This document shows, piece after piece, positions 36,026-44,574 of a stretch of 64,000 bases of DNA. The notes beneath the pieces are model-generated. The model saw only the letters and a list, made by a program, of their open reading frames with translations. It had not been told where the DNA came from and made no database searches. How positions within the stretch are numbered: the stretch's first letter is position 1; every line of letters starts with the position of its first letter. This DNA comes from Microbacterium hydrocarbonoxydans. GTDB lineage: Bacteria; Actinomycetota; Actinomycetes; Actinomycetales; Microbacteriaceae. The translations under genes were made by a program, and so were the position numbers. The DNA is taken from assembly GCF_011752045.1 (NCBI RefSeq), contig NZ_JAAKXW010000005.1:454536-518535 (forward strand), written 5' to 3'.

Positions 36026-36784
36026 ATGCTCCTCAACGCGATCGACACCGGCCCGCCGATCGACACCGGTGCGCCAATCAACACGGCCACCCCGAACAGG
36101 ACCGCCCTCCTCCTGCACGGTCTCATGGGCTCCGCCGAGAGCTGGTGGCGCGTCATCCCGCTCCTCGAGCGCCGCGGCTACCGGGTGATCGCGCTCGACC
36201 TCCCCGGCCACGGTCTGTCTCCCCGTGATCCCGACCTCACGATCGAGAGGGCGGCGGCATCCGTCGTCGAGACCGTCCGTCACCGCGTCGCCGGCCACGC
36301 GGAGATCCACGCCATCGGCCACTCCTACGGCGCCACGGTGCTCGCCGCGGCATCCGGCCGCCTGCGCCCCGCGACCGCCGTCCATGTCGACGCCATCCCG
36401 CGCATCACGGGTGGTCAGGACCGACGGGCGCTCACAGAGCGCTACGAGCAGGACCGGCGAAACCGCACCGACCCGGACTGGCTGCGCGCCACCCGCCCGT
36501 ACTACTCCGCGACGGATGCCGCGGTCGAGGCCCGCGCCGCCGAGAGGTTCGATCCGGCGACGTCGGCATCCCTCTCCGCCGGAGCCGGCGGCGAATGGCC
36601 GATGCGCCCCGGCTCCATCCTGATCCTGCCCGACCCGAGCGGCCGGGTCGCAGACGCCGACGCCCGGAATGCGGCCCGTGGCGGCGTCGACGTCCGCACC
36701 GTCCCCGGTGCCGCGCACACCGTCTGGTACAGCCACTTCGAGGAGTTCACGGCATCCGTCCCGGAGATGTTCGGAACACGGTGA
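36026..36784 (+). CDS. Alpha/beta hydrolase
   Basis: 252-aa alpha/beta-hydrolase-fold protein. The oxyanion-loop HG is in LLHGLMGSAESWW (residue 31), the nucleophile elbow is GHSYGA with S100, the strand-6 region is RPGSILILPDPSGR, and the catalytic histidine is in PGAAHTVWYSHF near 232. The substrate is not predictable. The first 22 residues hold a short imperfect repeat (IDTGPPIDTGAPINTAT) before the fold. The ATG at 36026 is preferred to the TTG four codons earlier. Confidence 0.82.
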   Translation: MLLNAIDTGPPIDTGAPINTATPNRTALLLHGLMGSAESWWRVIPLLERRGYRVIALDLPGHGLSPRDPDLTIERAAASVVETVRHRVAGHAEIHAIGHSYGATVLAAASGRLRPATAVHVDAIPRITGGQDRRALTERYEQDRRNRTDPDWLRATRPYYSATDAAVEARAAERFDPATSASLSAGAGGEWPMRPGSILILPDPSGRVADADARNAARGGVDVRTVPGAAHTVWYSHFEEFTASVPEMFGTR

Positions 36785-36819
36785 GCGCGCCCAGGCGGCG
36801 CGACTACCCTTGAGGGGAC

Positions 36820-38625
36820 ATGGCACATCTCCTCGGGGCAGAAGCCCTCCACCTCGAATACCCGACCCGAGTCGTCTTCGACTCCGTGACCCTCGGCATC
36901 GAGGAGGGCGACCGCATCGGCATCGTCGGCCGCAACGGCGACGGCAAGTCCAGCCTGCTCGGCATGCTGGCAGGCATCAAGGAGCCGAACTCCGGTCGCG
37001 TGACCGTCCGCGGCGGCATCCGGATCGGCGTGCTCGACCAGGCCGACACTCTCCCCGACGACCTGACGATCGCGCAGGCGGTGGTCGGCGACACCCCCAA
37101 GCACGAGTGGGCCGGCGACGCTCGCGTCCGCGACGTCATCGAGGGCCTCCTCGGCGGTCTGCCCTGGGAAGCCGAGATCGGCACGCTCTCGGGCGGCCAG
37201 CGGCGCCGGGTCTCGCTGGCGAAGCTGCTCGCCGGCGACTGGGATGTCATCGCTCTCGACGAGCCGACCAACCACCTCGACGTCGAGGCCATCACGTGGC
37301 TCGCCGGTCACCTCAAGAAGCGCTGGGCGGCGAACGCCGGCGCGCTGATGGTGGTCACGCATGATCGGTGGTTCCTCGACGAGGTGTGCACGGAGACCTG
37401 GGAGGTGCACGATCGCATCGTCGAGCCCTTCGAGGGCGGCTATGCGGCGTACATCCTGCAGCGCGTGGAGCGCGACCGGATGGCGGCGGCGACCGAGGCG
37501 AAGCGCCAGAACCTCGCCCGCAAGGAGCTCGCCTGGCTGCGCCGCGGAGCCCCCGCTCGCACCAGCAAGCCGAAGTTCCGCATCGACGCGGCCAACGAGC
37601 TGATCGCCGACGTCCCCGAGATCCGCGACAAGGTCTCGCTGCAGTCGCTCGCCGCCTCCCGCCTCGGCAAGGACGTCGTCGACCTCCTCGACGTCGGCGT
37701 CGCCTGGGACGGCCGCGACTTCCTCCGCGACATCGAATGGCGCATCGCGCCGGGGGAGCGCACCGGCATCCTCGGCGTCAACGGCGCGGGCAAGTCGACT
37801 CTGCTCGGGCTCATCTCCGGCACCGTCGAGCCCACCAGCGGCCGGATCAAGCGTGGCACGACGGTGCGGGTCAAGACCCTCACCCAGCGCCTGGAGGAAC
37901 TCGAGGAGGTCTGGGACGAGCCGGTGCGCGTCGTCATCTCCCGGCTGCGCACCTCGTACACGCTCGGCGCCGGATCCAAGGCGCAGGACCTCACCCCCGG
38001 CCAGCTCCTGGAGCGGCTCGGGTTCTCCTCTGCCCAGCTGTCCACCCCGGTCAAGGACCTCTCCGGAGGTCAGCAGCGCCGCCTGCAGCTGCTCCTCGTG
38101 CTCCTCGACCAGCCGAACGTGCTGATCCTCGACGAGCCGACGAACGACATGGACACCGACATGCTCGCGGCCATCGAGGACCTCCTCGACTCCTGGTCGG
38201 GCACGCTCCTCGTGGTCAGCCACGATCGGTACTTCCTCGAGCGCGTCACCGACCAGCAGTACGCGATCCTGCCGGGGCCCGACGGCGCCGGCCGGCTGCG
38301 CCATCTCCCCGGCGGCGTCGACGAGTACCTGCGGCTCCGGCAGCTGCAGGATGCCGCTCCGGCGAAGCCCGCCGCGCAGGCCGAGGCCGCGCCGAAGGGC
38401 CTCGAGGGCGCCGCCCTGCGCGCCGCGCAGAAGGAGGTCTCCGCCCTCGAGCGTCGCATCCAGAAGCTCACGGAGCAGGTGGACGCCGCCAAGCACGCCC
38501 TCGCCGATCATGACCAGTCCGACTATGCGGGGCTCGGGGAGAAGATGAAGGCGATCGGCGAGCAGGAGGCGGAGATCGAGGAGCTGGAGCTGCGCTGGTT
38601 CGAACTCACCGAGGAGATCGGCTGA
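36820..38625 (+). CDS. ABC-F family ATPase (translation factor type)
   Basis: 601-aa soluble protein with two ATPase cassettes and no membrane part, the ABC-F plan. Cassette 1 has Walker A GRNGDGKSS near residue 36, the signature LSGGQRRRVSLA near 125, and ALDEPTNHLD. Cassette 2 has GVNGAGKST near 320, LSGGQQRRLQLL, and LILDEPTNDMD. The inter-cassette arginine/alanine-rich linker contains AWLRRGAPARTSKPK, and a C-terminal coiled coil (KEVSALERRIQKLTEQVDAAKHALADHDQ) resembles Uup. It acts on ribosomes. In related genomes this gene is close to ispE; here 10 kb separate them. TACCCT lies 9 bases before the ATG together with GAGGGG. Confidence 0.92.
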   Translation: MAHLLGAEALHLEYPTRVVFDSVTLGIEEGDRIGIVGRNGDGKSSLLGMLAGIKEPNSGRVTVRGGIRIGVLDQADTLPDDLTIAQAVVGDTPKHEWAGDARVRDVIEGLLGGLPWEAEIGTLSGGQRRRVSLAKLLAGDWDVIALDEPTNHLDVEAITWLAGHLKKRWAANAGALMVVTHDRWFLDEVCTETWEVHDRIVEPFEGGYAAYILQRVERDRMAAATEAKRQNLARKELAWLRRGAPARTSKPKFRIDAANELIADVPEIRDKVSLQSLAASRLGKDVVDLLDVGVAWDGRDFLRDIEWRIAPGERTGILGVNGAGKSTLLGLISGTVEPTSGRIKRGTTVRVKTLTQRLEELEEVWDEPVRVVISRLRTSYTLGAGSKAQDLTPGQLLERLGFSSAQLSTPVKDLSGGQQRRLQLLLVLLDQPNVLILDEPTNDMDTDMLAAIEDLLDSWSGTLLVVSHDRYFLERVTDQQYAILPGPDGAGRLRHLPGGVDEYLRLRQLQDAAPAKPAAQAEAAPKGLEGAALRAAQKEVSALERRIQKLTEQVDAAKHALADHDQSDYAGLGEKMKAIGEQEAEIEELELRWFELTEEIG

Positions 38626-38637
38626 CCGGTCCGTCGT

Positions 38638-38655
38638 TGTCTGGGATCACAGACA
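38638..38655. promoter_or_regulatory. Inverted repeat upstream of the hut-type operon
   Basis: TGTCTG-GGATCA-CAGACA, perfect 6-base arms with a 6-base centre, 54 bases before the ATG of the amidohydrolase gene. It is a candidate operator (arm length and spacing fit GntR-like or TetR-like proteins). Confidence 0.4.
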
Positions 38656-38708
38656 TAGTCTGATGCAGATGCCTGTCGACGCCGCGGCGACTGTGCTGTG
38701 ATCGGAGC

Positions 38709-39899
38709 ATGACAGAAGCGGTTGCACACGGCCGGCTCGCCGGACTCGATCAGATCGACGGCGTCGGTCGCGACAGCGCTCGCGGCGGCTACTCCCGTCA
38801 CCTCTGGAACGACGCCGACATGCAGCTGCGCAGCTGGTTCGTCGCCCGCGCGGAGCAGCTCGGGCTCTCGGTCGAGCACGACCGCAACGCGAACATCTGG
38901 GCGTGGTGGGGCGCGCCTGGGGATGACGCGATCGTCACCGGGAGCCACCTGGACAGCGTTCCCGGAGGCGGCGCCTTCGACGGACCGCTGGGCGTGGTCA
39001 GCGCGCTGGAGGCCGTGGCCGCGCTGAAGCGGGAGGGCTTCATCCCCTCGCGCCCCTTCGCGATCCTCGTCTTCGCCGAGGAGGAGGGCTCGCGCTTCGG
39101 CGTCGCCTGCCTCGGCTCGGCGCTCATGGCCGGTGCGATCTCGCCGGCTCGCGTGCGATCCCTGACGGATGCCGCGGGGCAGAGCTACGCCGATGTCGCG
39201 AAGCACGTGGGCTTCGACGCTTCCCACATCGGTCGCGATGAGGAGTCGCTGCGCAGGATCGGCCTCTTTCTCGAGCTTCATGTCGAGCAGGGCCGGGGCC
39301 TGATCGAGCTGGGCTCCGCGACGGCGATCGCCAGCAGCATCCTCGCCCACGGCCGGTGGACGCTGACCTTCCGCGGGCAGGGGAACCACGCCGGGGCGAC
39401 GCTGATGACCGACCGCGACGATCCCATGGTGAGCGCGGCGCGTGCCGTGCTCGAGATCCAGCAGGCGGCCCTCGCGATGCCGGGCGCGCGGGCGACCGTG
39501 GGGCGCATCTCCGCCGTGCCCGGTGGATCGAACGTCATCGCCTCGACTGTCACCATGACGCTGGATGCCAGGGCCGCCAGCGACGAGGAGACGCGCGAGC
39601 TGGTCGCCGACATCGCCCGGCGGACGGGGGCATCCGAGTTCGTGGAGAACTCGTGGTCGCCGGAGGTCGCCTTCGACGCCGACCTCTCGGCGAAGCTCCA
39701 GGCCGCTCTCGGCGGGGTGCCTGCGCTTCCCTCCGGGGCCGGGCACGACGCGGGCGTCCTCGCGGCGTCCGTCCCGACCGGGATGATCTTCGTGCGCAAC
39801 CCCACCGGTGTGTCGCACGCTCCTCAGGAGTTCGCCGAGGTCGATGACTGCCTCGAGGGGATCGAGGCTCTCGTCACCGTTCTGAAGGGCCTGCTGTGA
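38709..39899 (+). CDS. M20 family amidohydrolase (annotated allantoate amidohydrolase type)
   Basis: 396-aa di-metal amidohydrolase of the N-carbamoyl-L-amino-acid hydrolase / allantoate amidohydrolase group. Metal ligands are in SHLDSVPGGGAFDGPLG near residue 80, FAEEEGSRFG near 118 and LHVEQGRGL near 190; the late histidine is in SGAGHDAGVLA near 345. A lid/dimerisation domain spans about 205-320 (FRGQGNHAGATLMTDR). Its stop overlaps hutF (GTGA), and hutD follows. Formyl-glutamate is the product of HutF and no hutG is seen, so this enzyme may hydrolyse N-formylglutamate instead of allantoate. That role is an inference. Confidence 0.85.
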   Translation: MTEAVAHGRLAGLDQIDGVGRDSARGGYSRHLWNDADMQLRSWFVARAEQLGLSVEHDRNANIWAWWGAPGDDAIVTGSHLDSVPGGGAFDGPLGVVSALEAVAALKREGFIPSRPFAILVFAEEEGSRFGVACLGSALMAGAISPARVRSLTDAAGQSYADVAKHVGFDASHIGRDEESLRRIGLFLELHVEQGRGLIELGSATAIASSILAHGRWTLTFRGQGNHAGATLMTDRDDPMVSAARAVLEIQQAALAMPGARATVGRISAVPGGSNVIASTVTMTLDARAASDEETRELVADIARRTGASEFVENSWSPEVAFDADLSAKLQAALGGVPALPSGAGHDAGVLAASVPTGMIFVRNPTGVSHAPQEFAEVDDCLEGIEALVTVLKGLL

Positions 39900-41194
39900 G
39901 TCTGTGGTGCGAGCGACTGGTCACCGCGTCCGGCACGCGCGAGCGTGTGCGGATCGAGGTGGATGCCGACGGGATGGTGTCGTCGATCACGGCCGGCACC
40001 GACGCCCGCGCAGGTGACCTCCGTCTGGGCGCCGTGATGCCCGGGGTGGGGAACGCCCATTCCCACGCCTTCCATCGGGTGCTGCGCGGACGCACGCACG
40101 CCGACGGGGGAGACTTCTGGGTCTGGCGGCGGCAGATGTACGAGGCGGCCGGCCGCCTCGACCCCGAGAACTACCGGGAGCTGGCCAGGGCGGTCTTCGC
40201 GGAGATGCTCGCCGCGGGCTACACGGCGGTGGGGGAGTTCCACTACGCGCACCATCGGCCCGACGGGTCCCGCTACGCGGCGCACGACATGGAGGAGGCG
40301 CTCTCCGCTGCGGCGGAGGACGTCGGCATCCGGCTCACCCTTCTCGATACCGCCTATCTGCAGGGCGGGATCGGGCAGCCGCTGAGTCCCGAGCAGACGA
40401 GGTTCGGAGACGGCACCGCCGAACGATACCTCGAGCGCTGGTTCGAGCTGCGTCGCCGGATCCCGCGACTTGGGGCCGCTCTGCACTCGGTGCGGGCCCT
40501 CACCCCGGACGAGATCTCCCAGATCGCCGAGGGTCTCCCCGAAGACGTGCCTCTCCACATCCATCTGTCCGAGCAGCCGGCGGAGAACGAGGCGTGCGTC
40601 GCCACCTACGGCGTGACGCCCACGGAGCTTCTCGCCGAGCGAGGGGTGCTGTCCTCACGTCTCAGCGCCGTGCACGCGACGCATCTGACCGATCGTGACA
40701 TCGAGCTCCTCGGCGGCGCCGGGGTCTCGATCGTGATGTGCCCGACCACCGAGGCCGATCTCGGCGACGGCATCGGCCCGGCGCGAGCCCTGAAGGATGC
40801 CGGGGCGACGCTGGCCCTCGGCTCGGATCAGAACGCCGTCGTCGACGCGATCCTGGAGATGCGCTCGCTGGAGATGCAGGACCGGCTCTCCTCAGGTGCG
40901 CGGGGGCGGTTCAGCCCGGCCGAGGTGCTCCATGCGGCCGGCGGCGGGGGCTATCGCTCGCTCGGCTGGGCGCAGGGGCCGCTGGAACCGGGAGGGCCCG
41001 CCGATCTCATCGAGGTCCGCACGGACTCGATGCGCACGGTCGGCGCGGCCCCCGAGCAGCTGATCTTCGCCGCGACCGCGTCCGATCTGACCCGCGTGGT
41101 CGTCGGCGGCCGGGTGGTGTTCGGCGACGGCGTGCTGGCATCGGGAGAAGAGCCCGCGCAGCTTCTCGCCCGCGGTCTGGCGGCGTTCTCGTGA
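39896..41194 (+). CDS. hutF: Formimidoylglutamate deiminase
   Basis: 432-aa amidohydrolase-superfamily enzyme that turns N-formimidoyl-L-glutamate and water into N-formyl-L-glutamate and ammonia in histidine degradation. Zn ligands are H-x-H in GNAHSHAFHRVLRGR near residue 53, the histidines in HIHLSEQ near 222 and ATHL near 262, and the aspartate in LGSDQNAVV near 304. GGDFWVWRRQMY is typical of HutF. The GTG start overlaps the amidohydrolase stop by 4 bases and the stop overlaps hutD (GTGA), so translation of all three is probably coupled. Confidence 0.92.
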   Translation: MSLWCERLVTASGTRERVRIEVDADGMVSSITAGTDARAGDLRLGAVMPGVGNAHSHAFHRVLRGRTHADGGDFWVWRRQMYEAAGRLDPENYRELARAVFAEMLAAGYTAVGEFHYAHHRPDGSRYAAHDMEEALSAAAEDVGIRLTLLDTAYLQGGIGQPLSPEQTRFGDGTAERYLERWFELRRRIPRLGAALHSVRALTPDEISQIAEGLPEDVPLHIHLSEQPAENEACVATYGVTPTELLAERGVLSSRLSAVHATHLTDRDIELLGGAGVSIVMCPTTEADLGDGIGPARALKDAGATLALGSDQNAVVDAILEMRSLEMQDRLSSGARGRFSPAEVLHAAGGGGYRSLGWAQGPLEPGGPADLIEVRTDSMRTVGAAPEQLIFAATASDLTRVVVGGRVVFGDGVLASGEEPAQLLARGLAAFS

Positions 41195-41745
41195 GGCTTC
41201 TCGCCCGCTCAGGGCGCTCGGTCGCGCCCTGGCGCAACGGCGGCGGCCAGACCAGCGAGATCGCGGTGGCCCCGGCGGCGTCCGCGAATCGCGAGTTCGA
41301 CTGGCGACTGAGCATCGCGCGCATCGACCGGGACGGCGACTTCTCGGCATATCCGGGAGTGGACCGGCTGCTGATGCCCCTGAGCGAGGGCGGACTGGAG
41401 CTGCTCGTGGACGGCGTGCGGCGGAGCATCCCGCGCTTCGACGTGATCCGGTTCCCCGGAGAGGCAGACGTGAGCGCGGCAGGCGTCACGGCGCCGAGCC
41501 TGGATCTCAACGTCATGGTGAACCGCGAGTTCGGAACTGCTTCGCTCGCGTGCCAGGTCGTGGAGCGCGTGCATCTCGTCGGCGGCCGCTCCGGCGAGGT
41601 GACCGCGATCATCGCGCTCGACGGAGATCTCCGTGTCAGCGGCGAGCGCCTCGAACGCGAGGACGCCGTGCTGAGCGACGAGGCGGAGACGATCGAGGTC
41701 ACGGGCGCGGGGCGCATTGCGATCGCCCGGGTGCGTCCCGCCTGA
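41191..41745 (+). CDS. hutD: HutD family protein
   Basis: 184-aa cupin-fold protein of the HutD/Ves family, with RSVAPWRNGGGQTSEIAVAP near residue 10, WRLSIARIDRDGDFSAYPGVDR near 42 and LNVMVNREF near 109 as family marks. HutD was proposed, from Pseudomonas fluorescens work, to limit hut operon activity by binding formylglutamate or urocanate. It is the last gene of the amidohydrolase-hutF-hutD unit, with a 4-base overlap with hutF. No hutH, hutU or hutI is in the window. Confidence 0.85.
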   Translation: MRLLARSGRSVAPWRNGGGQTSEIAVAPAASANREFDWRLSIARIDRDGDFSAYPGVDRLLMPLSEGGLELLVDGVRRSIPRFDVIRFPGEADVSAAGVTAPSLDLNVMVNREFGTASLACQVVERVHLVGGRSGEVTAIIALDGDLRVSGERLEREDAVLSDEAETIEVTGAGRIAIARVRPA

Positions 41746-41787
41746 CCCGAAGGAATATCCTTCAGTCACCGCTGTTGGGAGGTGGTG

Positions 41788-43482
41788 ATGGAAGGCCTCG
41801 AAATCACGGTCCTGCTCGGACTCACGATCCTCGCCGGCGCGCTCCTCGCACCCCGCATCCGGCTCGCCCTGCCGTTGGTGCTCGTGGTGCTCGGGCTGCT
41901 GCTCGGCTTCGTCCCCGCGCTCCGGGAGGTGCAGCTTCCGCCGGAGACGGTGCTGCTGCTCTTCCTGCCGGTGATGCTCTTCTGGGAGAGCCTGACCACC
42001 TCGCTGCGCTCGATCCGGCGCGACTTCCGCTACATCCTGCCGATGAGCACCCTCCTCGTCGTCGCCTCCGCCTTCGCAGTCGCCGGCGTGGGCGTGCTGT
42101 TCGGGATTCCGTGGGAGATCGCCCTCATCCTCGGCGCGGCGGTCGCGCCGCCTGACGCGACCGCCGTCGCGGCTCTCGGGCGCCTGCTGCCGCAGCGCAT
42201 GTTCATGAAGCTCAAGGCCGAGAGCCTCACCAACGACGGCACAGCCCTGGTGCTGTACGCGATCGCGGTGTCGCTCGCCGTCGGCGAGAACATCACGCCG
42301 CTCACGGTCACGATGGCTGTCCTCATCTCCTACGCGGGCGGCGTCGCCGCCGGTGCCGTGATCGCGGCCCTCGCGTACCTCCTGCTCCGGCGCACCGCGC
42401 GCACCGCGATCATCAACGTCACCCTGCTGCTGGTGCCGTTCACCGCATTCCTGCTCGCCGAGATCGTGCACGCCTCCGGGGTGCTCGCGGTCGTGGTCGC
42501 CGGTCTCGTGATCGCGTACGTCTCGCCGCGCATCACCACGGCCTCCTCCCGCCGCCAGGCGGAGGCCGCCTTCCCGTTCGGCGTCTTCCTGCTCAACGGC
42601 GCGCTCTTCGTGCTCATCGGGCTGGAGGTCCAGTTCGTCGTGCACGAGATCTCCGGGGCTGCGATCGGCCGGCTCGTGCTCACCACCGTCGCCGTCTGGG
42701 CGGCGCTCCTCGCAGTGCGCTACCTCTTCCAGTGGATGAGCGTCCCGTTCCAGCGGCAGCCGGGACCGCGGCCGCCGCGCGGCCTGCGCTCGAGGGCGCG
42801 CGTCGTGTCCACCGTGGCCGGCATGCGCGGCGCCGTGTCGCTGGCGATCGCGCTCTCCGTGCCGGACGGCATCGGGGGAGCGGGCCGCGAAGAGATCGTG
42901 TTCGTCACCGCCGGCGTCATCCTGCTGAGCCTGCTCGTGCAGGGTCCGCTGCTGCCCGCCGTGGTGCGCTGGGCCCGGCTCCCCGCTGACACCGCAGCGG
43001 TCGAGGAGTACGAGCTCGCCGAACGGACGATCTCCGGTGCGGCGCTCGCGGCGCTCGACGACCTCGCCGCAGAGCACGGCATCGGGCAGGAGGTGCTCGA
43101 CCGGGTCCGCTCCGAGGGCTACCTCATGCTCGAGTTCGCCAATGCGCGCACCCTGGCCCGTGAGCAGGCGCTCGTGGACGCAGAGGCCAAGGCGCTGGAC
43201 GCGCTGCTGGACGCTCCCGACCCTTACGAGGAGCAGGGAGCGGATGCCGCGGCCGGCCTGCAGATGATCGCGACCTCCACCGCGGTCGATCTCGCCCAGC
43301 GCTCGCCGCTGATCCGCCACGAGGAGCACACGAGGCTCAAGCTCGCGCTGCTGGAGCGCAAGCGCGAGGTGCTGCTCGGACTGCGCCGCTCCGGCGCCGT
43401 CGACGACCTCGTCGTGCGTCGCATCTCGGCGCGGCTGGATCTCGAGCAGGTGCGCCTGCAGGGCATCGAGGAGTTCGACTGA
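41788..43482 (+). CDS. Monovalent cation:H+ antiporter, CPA1 family
   Basis: 564-aa Na+/H+ exchanger. Residues 1-405 form about 12 membrane helices; the ion-binding region shows APPDATAVAALGR near 122 (the family's ND/DD aspartate site) and ESLTNDGTALVLYAIAVSLA near 148. The C-terminal 150 residues are a cytoplasmic helical tail (HEEHTRLKLALLERKREVLLGL) that often regulates transport. The ATG at 41788, five bases after GGGAGG, is preferred to two GTG codons just upstream. It probably serves pH or sodium tolerance and is not linked to the hut genes. Confidence 0.9.
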   Translation: MEGLEITVLLGLTILAGALLAPRIRLALPLVLVVLGLLLGFVPALREVQLPPETVLLLFLPVMLFWESLTTSLRSIRRDFRYILPMSTLLVVASAFAVAGVGVLFGIPWEIALILGAAVAPPDATAVAALGRLLPQRMFMKLKAESLTNDGTALVLYAIAVSLAVGENITPLTVTMAVLISYAGGVAAGAVIAALAYLLLRRTARTAIINVTLLLVPFTAFLLAEIVHASGVLAVVVAGLVIAYVSPRITTASSRRQAEAAFPFGVFLLNGALFVLIGLEVQFVVHEISGAAIGRLVLTTVAVWAALLAVRYLFQWMSVPFQRQPGPRPPRGLRSRARVVSTVAGMRGAVSLAIALSVPDGIGGAGREEIVFVTAGVILLSLLVQGPLLPAVVRWARLPADTAAVEEYELAERTISGAALAALDDLAAEHGIGQEVLDRVRSEGYLMLEFANARTLAREQALVDAEAKALDALLDAPDPYEEQGADAAAGLQMIATSTAVDLAQRSPLIRHEEHTRLKLALLERKREVLLGLRRSGAVDDLVVRRISARLDLEQVRLQGIEEFD

Positions 43483-43597
43483 GTCCCCAGGCTGGCCATG
43501 CAACCAGGCTGTGACGCCGTGTGACACCCGATTCCTCCGGTGCCGTACTGCGTGCCTACCGTTGGAGAGTCCCCCCAGAGAGGAACCCGCACACATC

Positions 43598-44497
43598 ATG
43601 TCCCGTCGCACCACTTCCGTCATCGCCGCGCTCGCCGCGGCGCCCCTGTTCATCGCGCTCTCCGGCTGCGCCACGGCGTCCACCGACGGCGGTTCCGGCG
43701 GCGGAGACGAGACCGTCAGGATCGGCATCGTCGGCAAGGGCGACCCGCAGTGGGAGCCCTTCGTGGAGGCGGCCGCTGAGGAGGGCATCACGGTCGAGCT
43801 GGTCGACTTCGGCTCCTACGAGCAGCCGAACCCGGCGCTCGCCGAGGGGGAGCTCGACCTGAACCAGTTCCAGCACATCGTGTACCTCGCGGACTACAAC
43901 GTGAACTCGGGTGAGGACCTCGTCCCGATCGGCTCCACGGCGATCTACCCGCTCGGCCTGTACTCGCAGAAGTACGACGACGTGAAGGACATCCCGAAGG
44001 GCGAGACCGTCGCCGTGCCCGACGACGCCTCCAACCAGGCGCGCGCCCTGCTGGTCCTGCAGTCCGCGGGCCTCATCGAGCTGAAGAGCGGCGGCACGAT
44101 CTTCTCCGACCTCGCCGACGTCGACACCGAGAAGTCGAAGGTCAAGGTCACCGCGCTCGAGGCCGCCATCCTCGCGACCTCGCTGCCCGACGTGGCAGCC
44201 GCGATCCTCAACAACGACTTCGTCGCCGACGCCGGCCTGACCTTCGACGACGCGATCGCGCAGGACGACCCGTCCGACCCGAACGCACTTCCGTACGTCA
44301 ACATCTTCGCCGCCCGTTCCGAGGATGCCGACAACGAGACCTACCTGAAGCTCGTCGAGATCTTCCAGACGAACGAGGACGTCCAGGCCGGCTTGCTCGA
44401 GTCCTCCGGCGACACCGCCGTGGCGCTGCAGACCCCGGTGAAGGATCTCCTCGCGTCGCTGGAGAAGGTCGAGAAGGACACCGCAGACCAGAAGTGA
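43598..44497 (+). CDS. metQ: Methionine ABC transporter substrate-binding lipoprotein
   Basis: 299-aa NlpA/MetQ-type binding lipoprotein. The signal MSRRTTSVIAALAAAPLFIALSGC gives the lipidated cysteine at residue 24. The mature part has RIGIVGKGDPQWEPFVEAA, SYEQPNPALAEGELDLNQFQH near 91, TIFSDLADVDTEKS and PYVNIFAARSED, all family features. It delivers methionine to MetN-MetI. A perfect 17-base hairpin follows its stop, before metN. The start is the ATG at 43598, after GAGAGGAAC. The leader (43483-43597) shows no riboswitch that I recognise. Confidence 0.93.
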   Translation: MSRRTTSVIAALAAAPLFIALSGCATASTDGGSGGGDETVRIGIVGKGDPQWEPFVEAAAEEGITVELVDFGSYEQPNPALAEGELDLNQFQHIVYLADYNVNSGEDLVPIGSTAIYPLGLYSQKYDDVKDIPKGETVAVPDDASNQARALLVLQSAGLIELKSGGTIFSDLADVDTEKSKVKVTALEAAILATSLPDVAAAILNNDFVADAGLTFDDAIAQDDPSDPNALPYVNIFAARSEDADNETYLKLVEIFQTNEDVQAGLLESSGDTAVALQTPVKDLLASLEKVEKDTADQK

Positions 44498-44508
44498 CCT
44501 GCGACTGA

Positions 44509-44545
44509 GAGAATCGGGTGGCGCGTACCGCGCCACCCGATTCTC
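44509..44545 (+). promoter_or_regulatory. Perfect intercistronic hairpin between metQ and metN
   Basis: GAGAATCGGGTGGCGCG, loop TAC, then its exact complement: a 17-base perfect stem, 12 bases after the metQ stop and 29 bases before metN. There is no T tract. It probably protects the metQ mRNA 3' end or partly terminates transcription so that the binding protein is made in excess over the ATPase and permease. Confidence 0.75.
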
Positions 44546-44574
44546 CGTCACCAGCATCAGACCGGAGCACCCAC

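Noticed and set aside
43483..43597. Possible SAM or other riboswitch before metQ
   Set aside because: 115 bases contain no recognisable conserved core or terminator pair.
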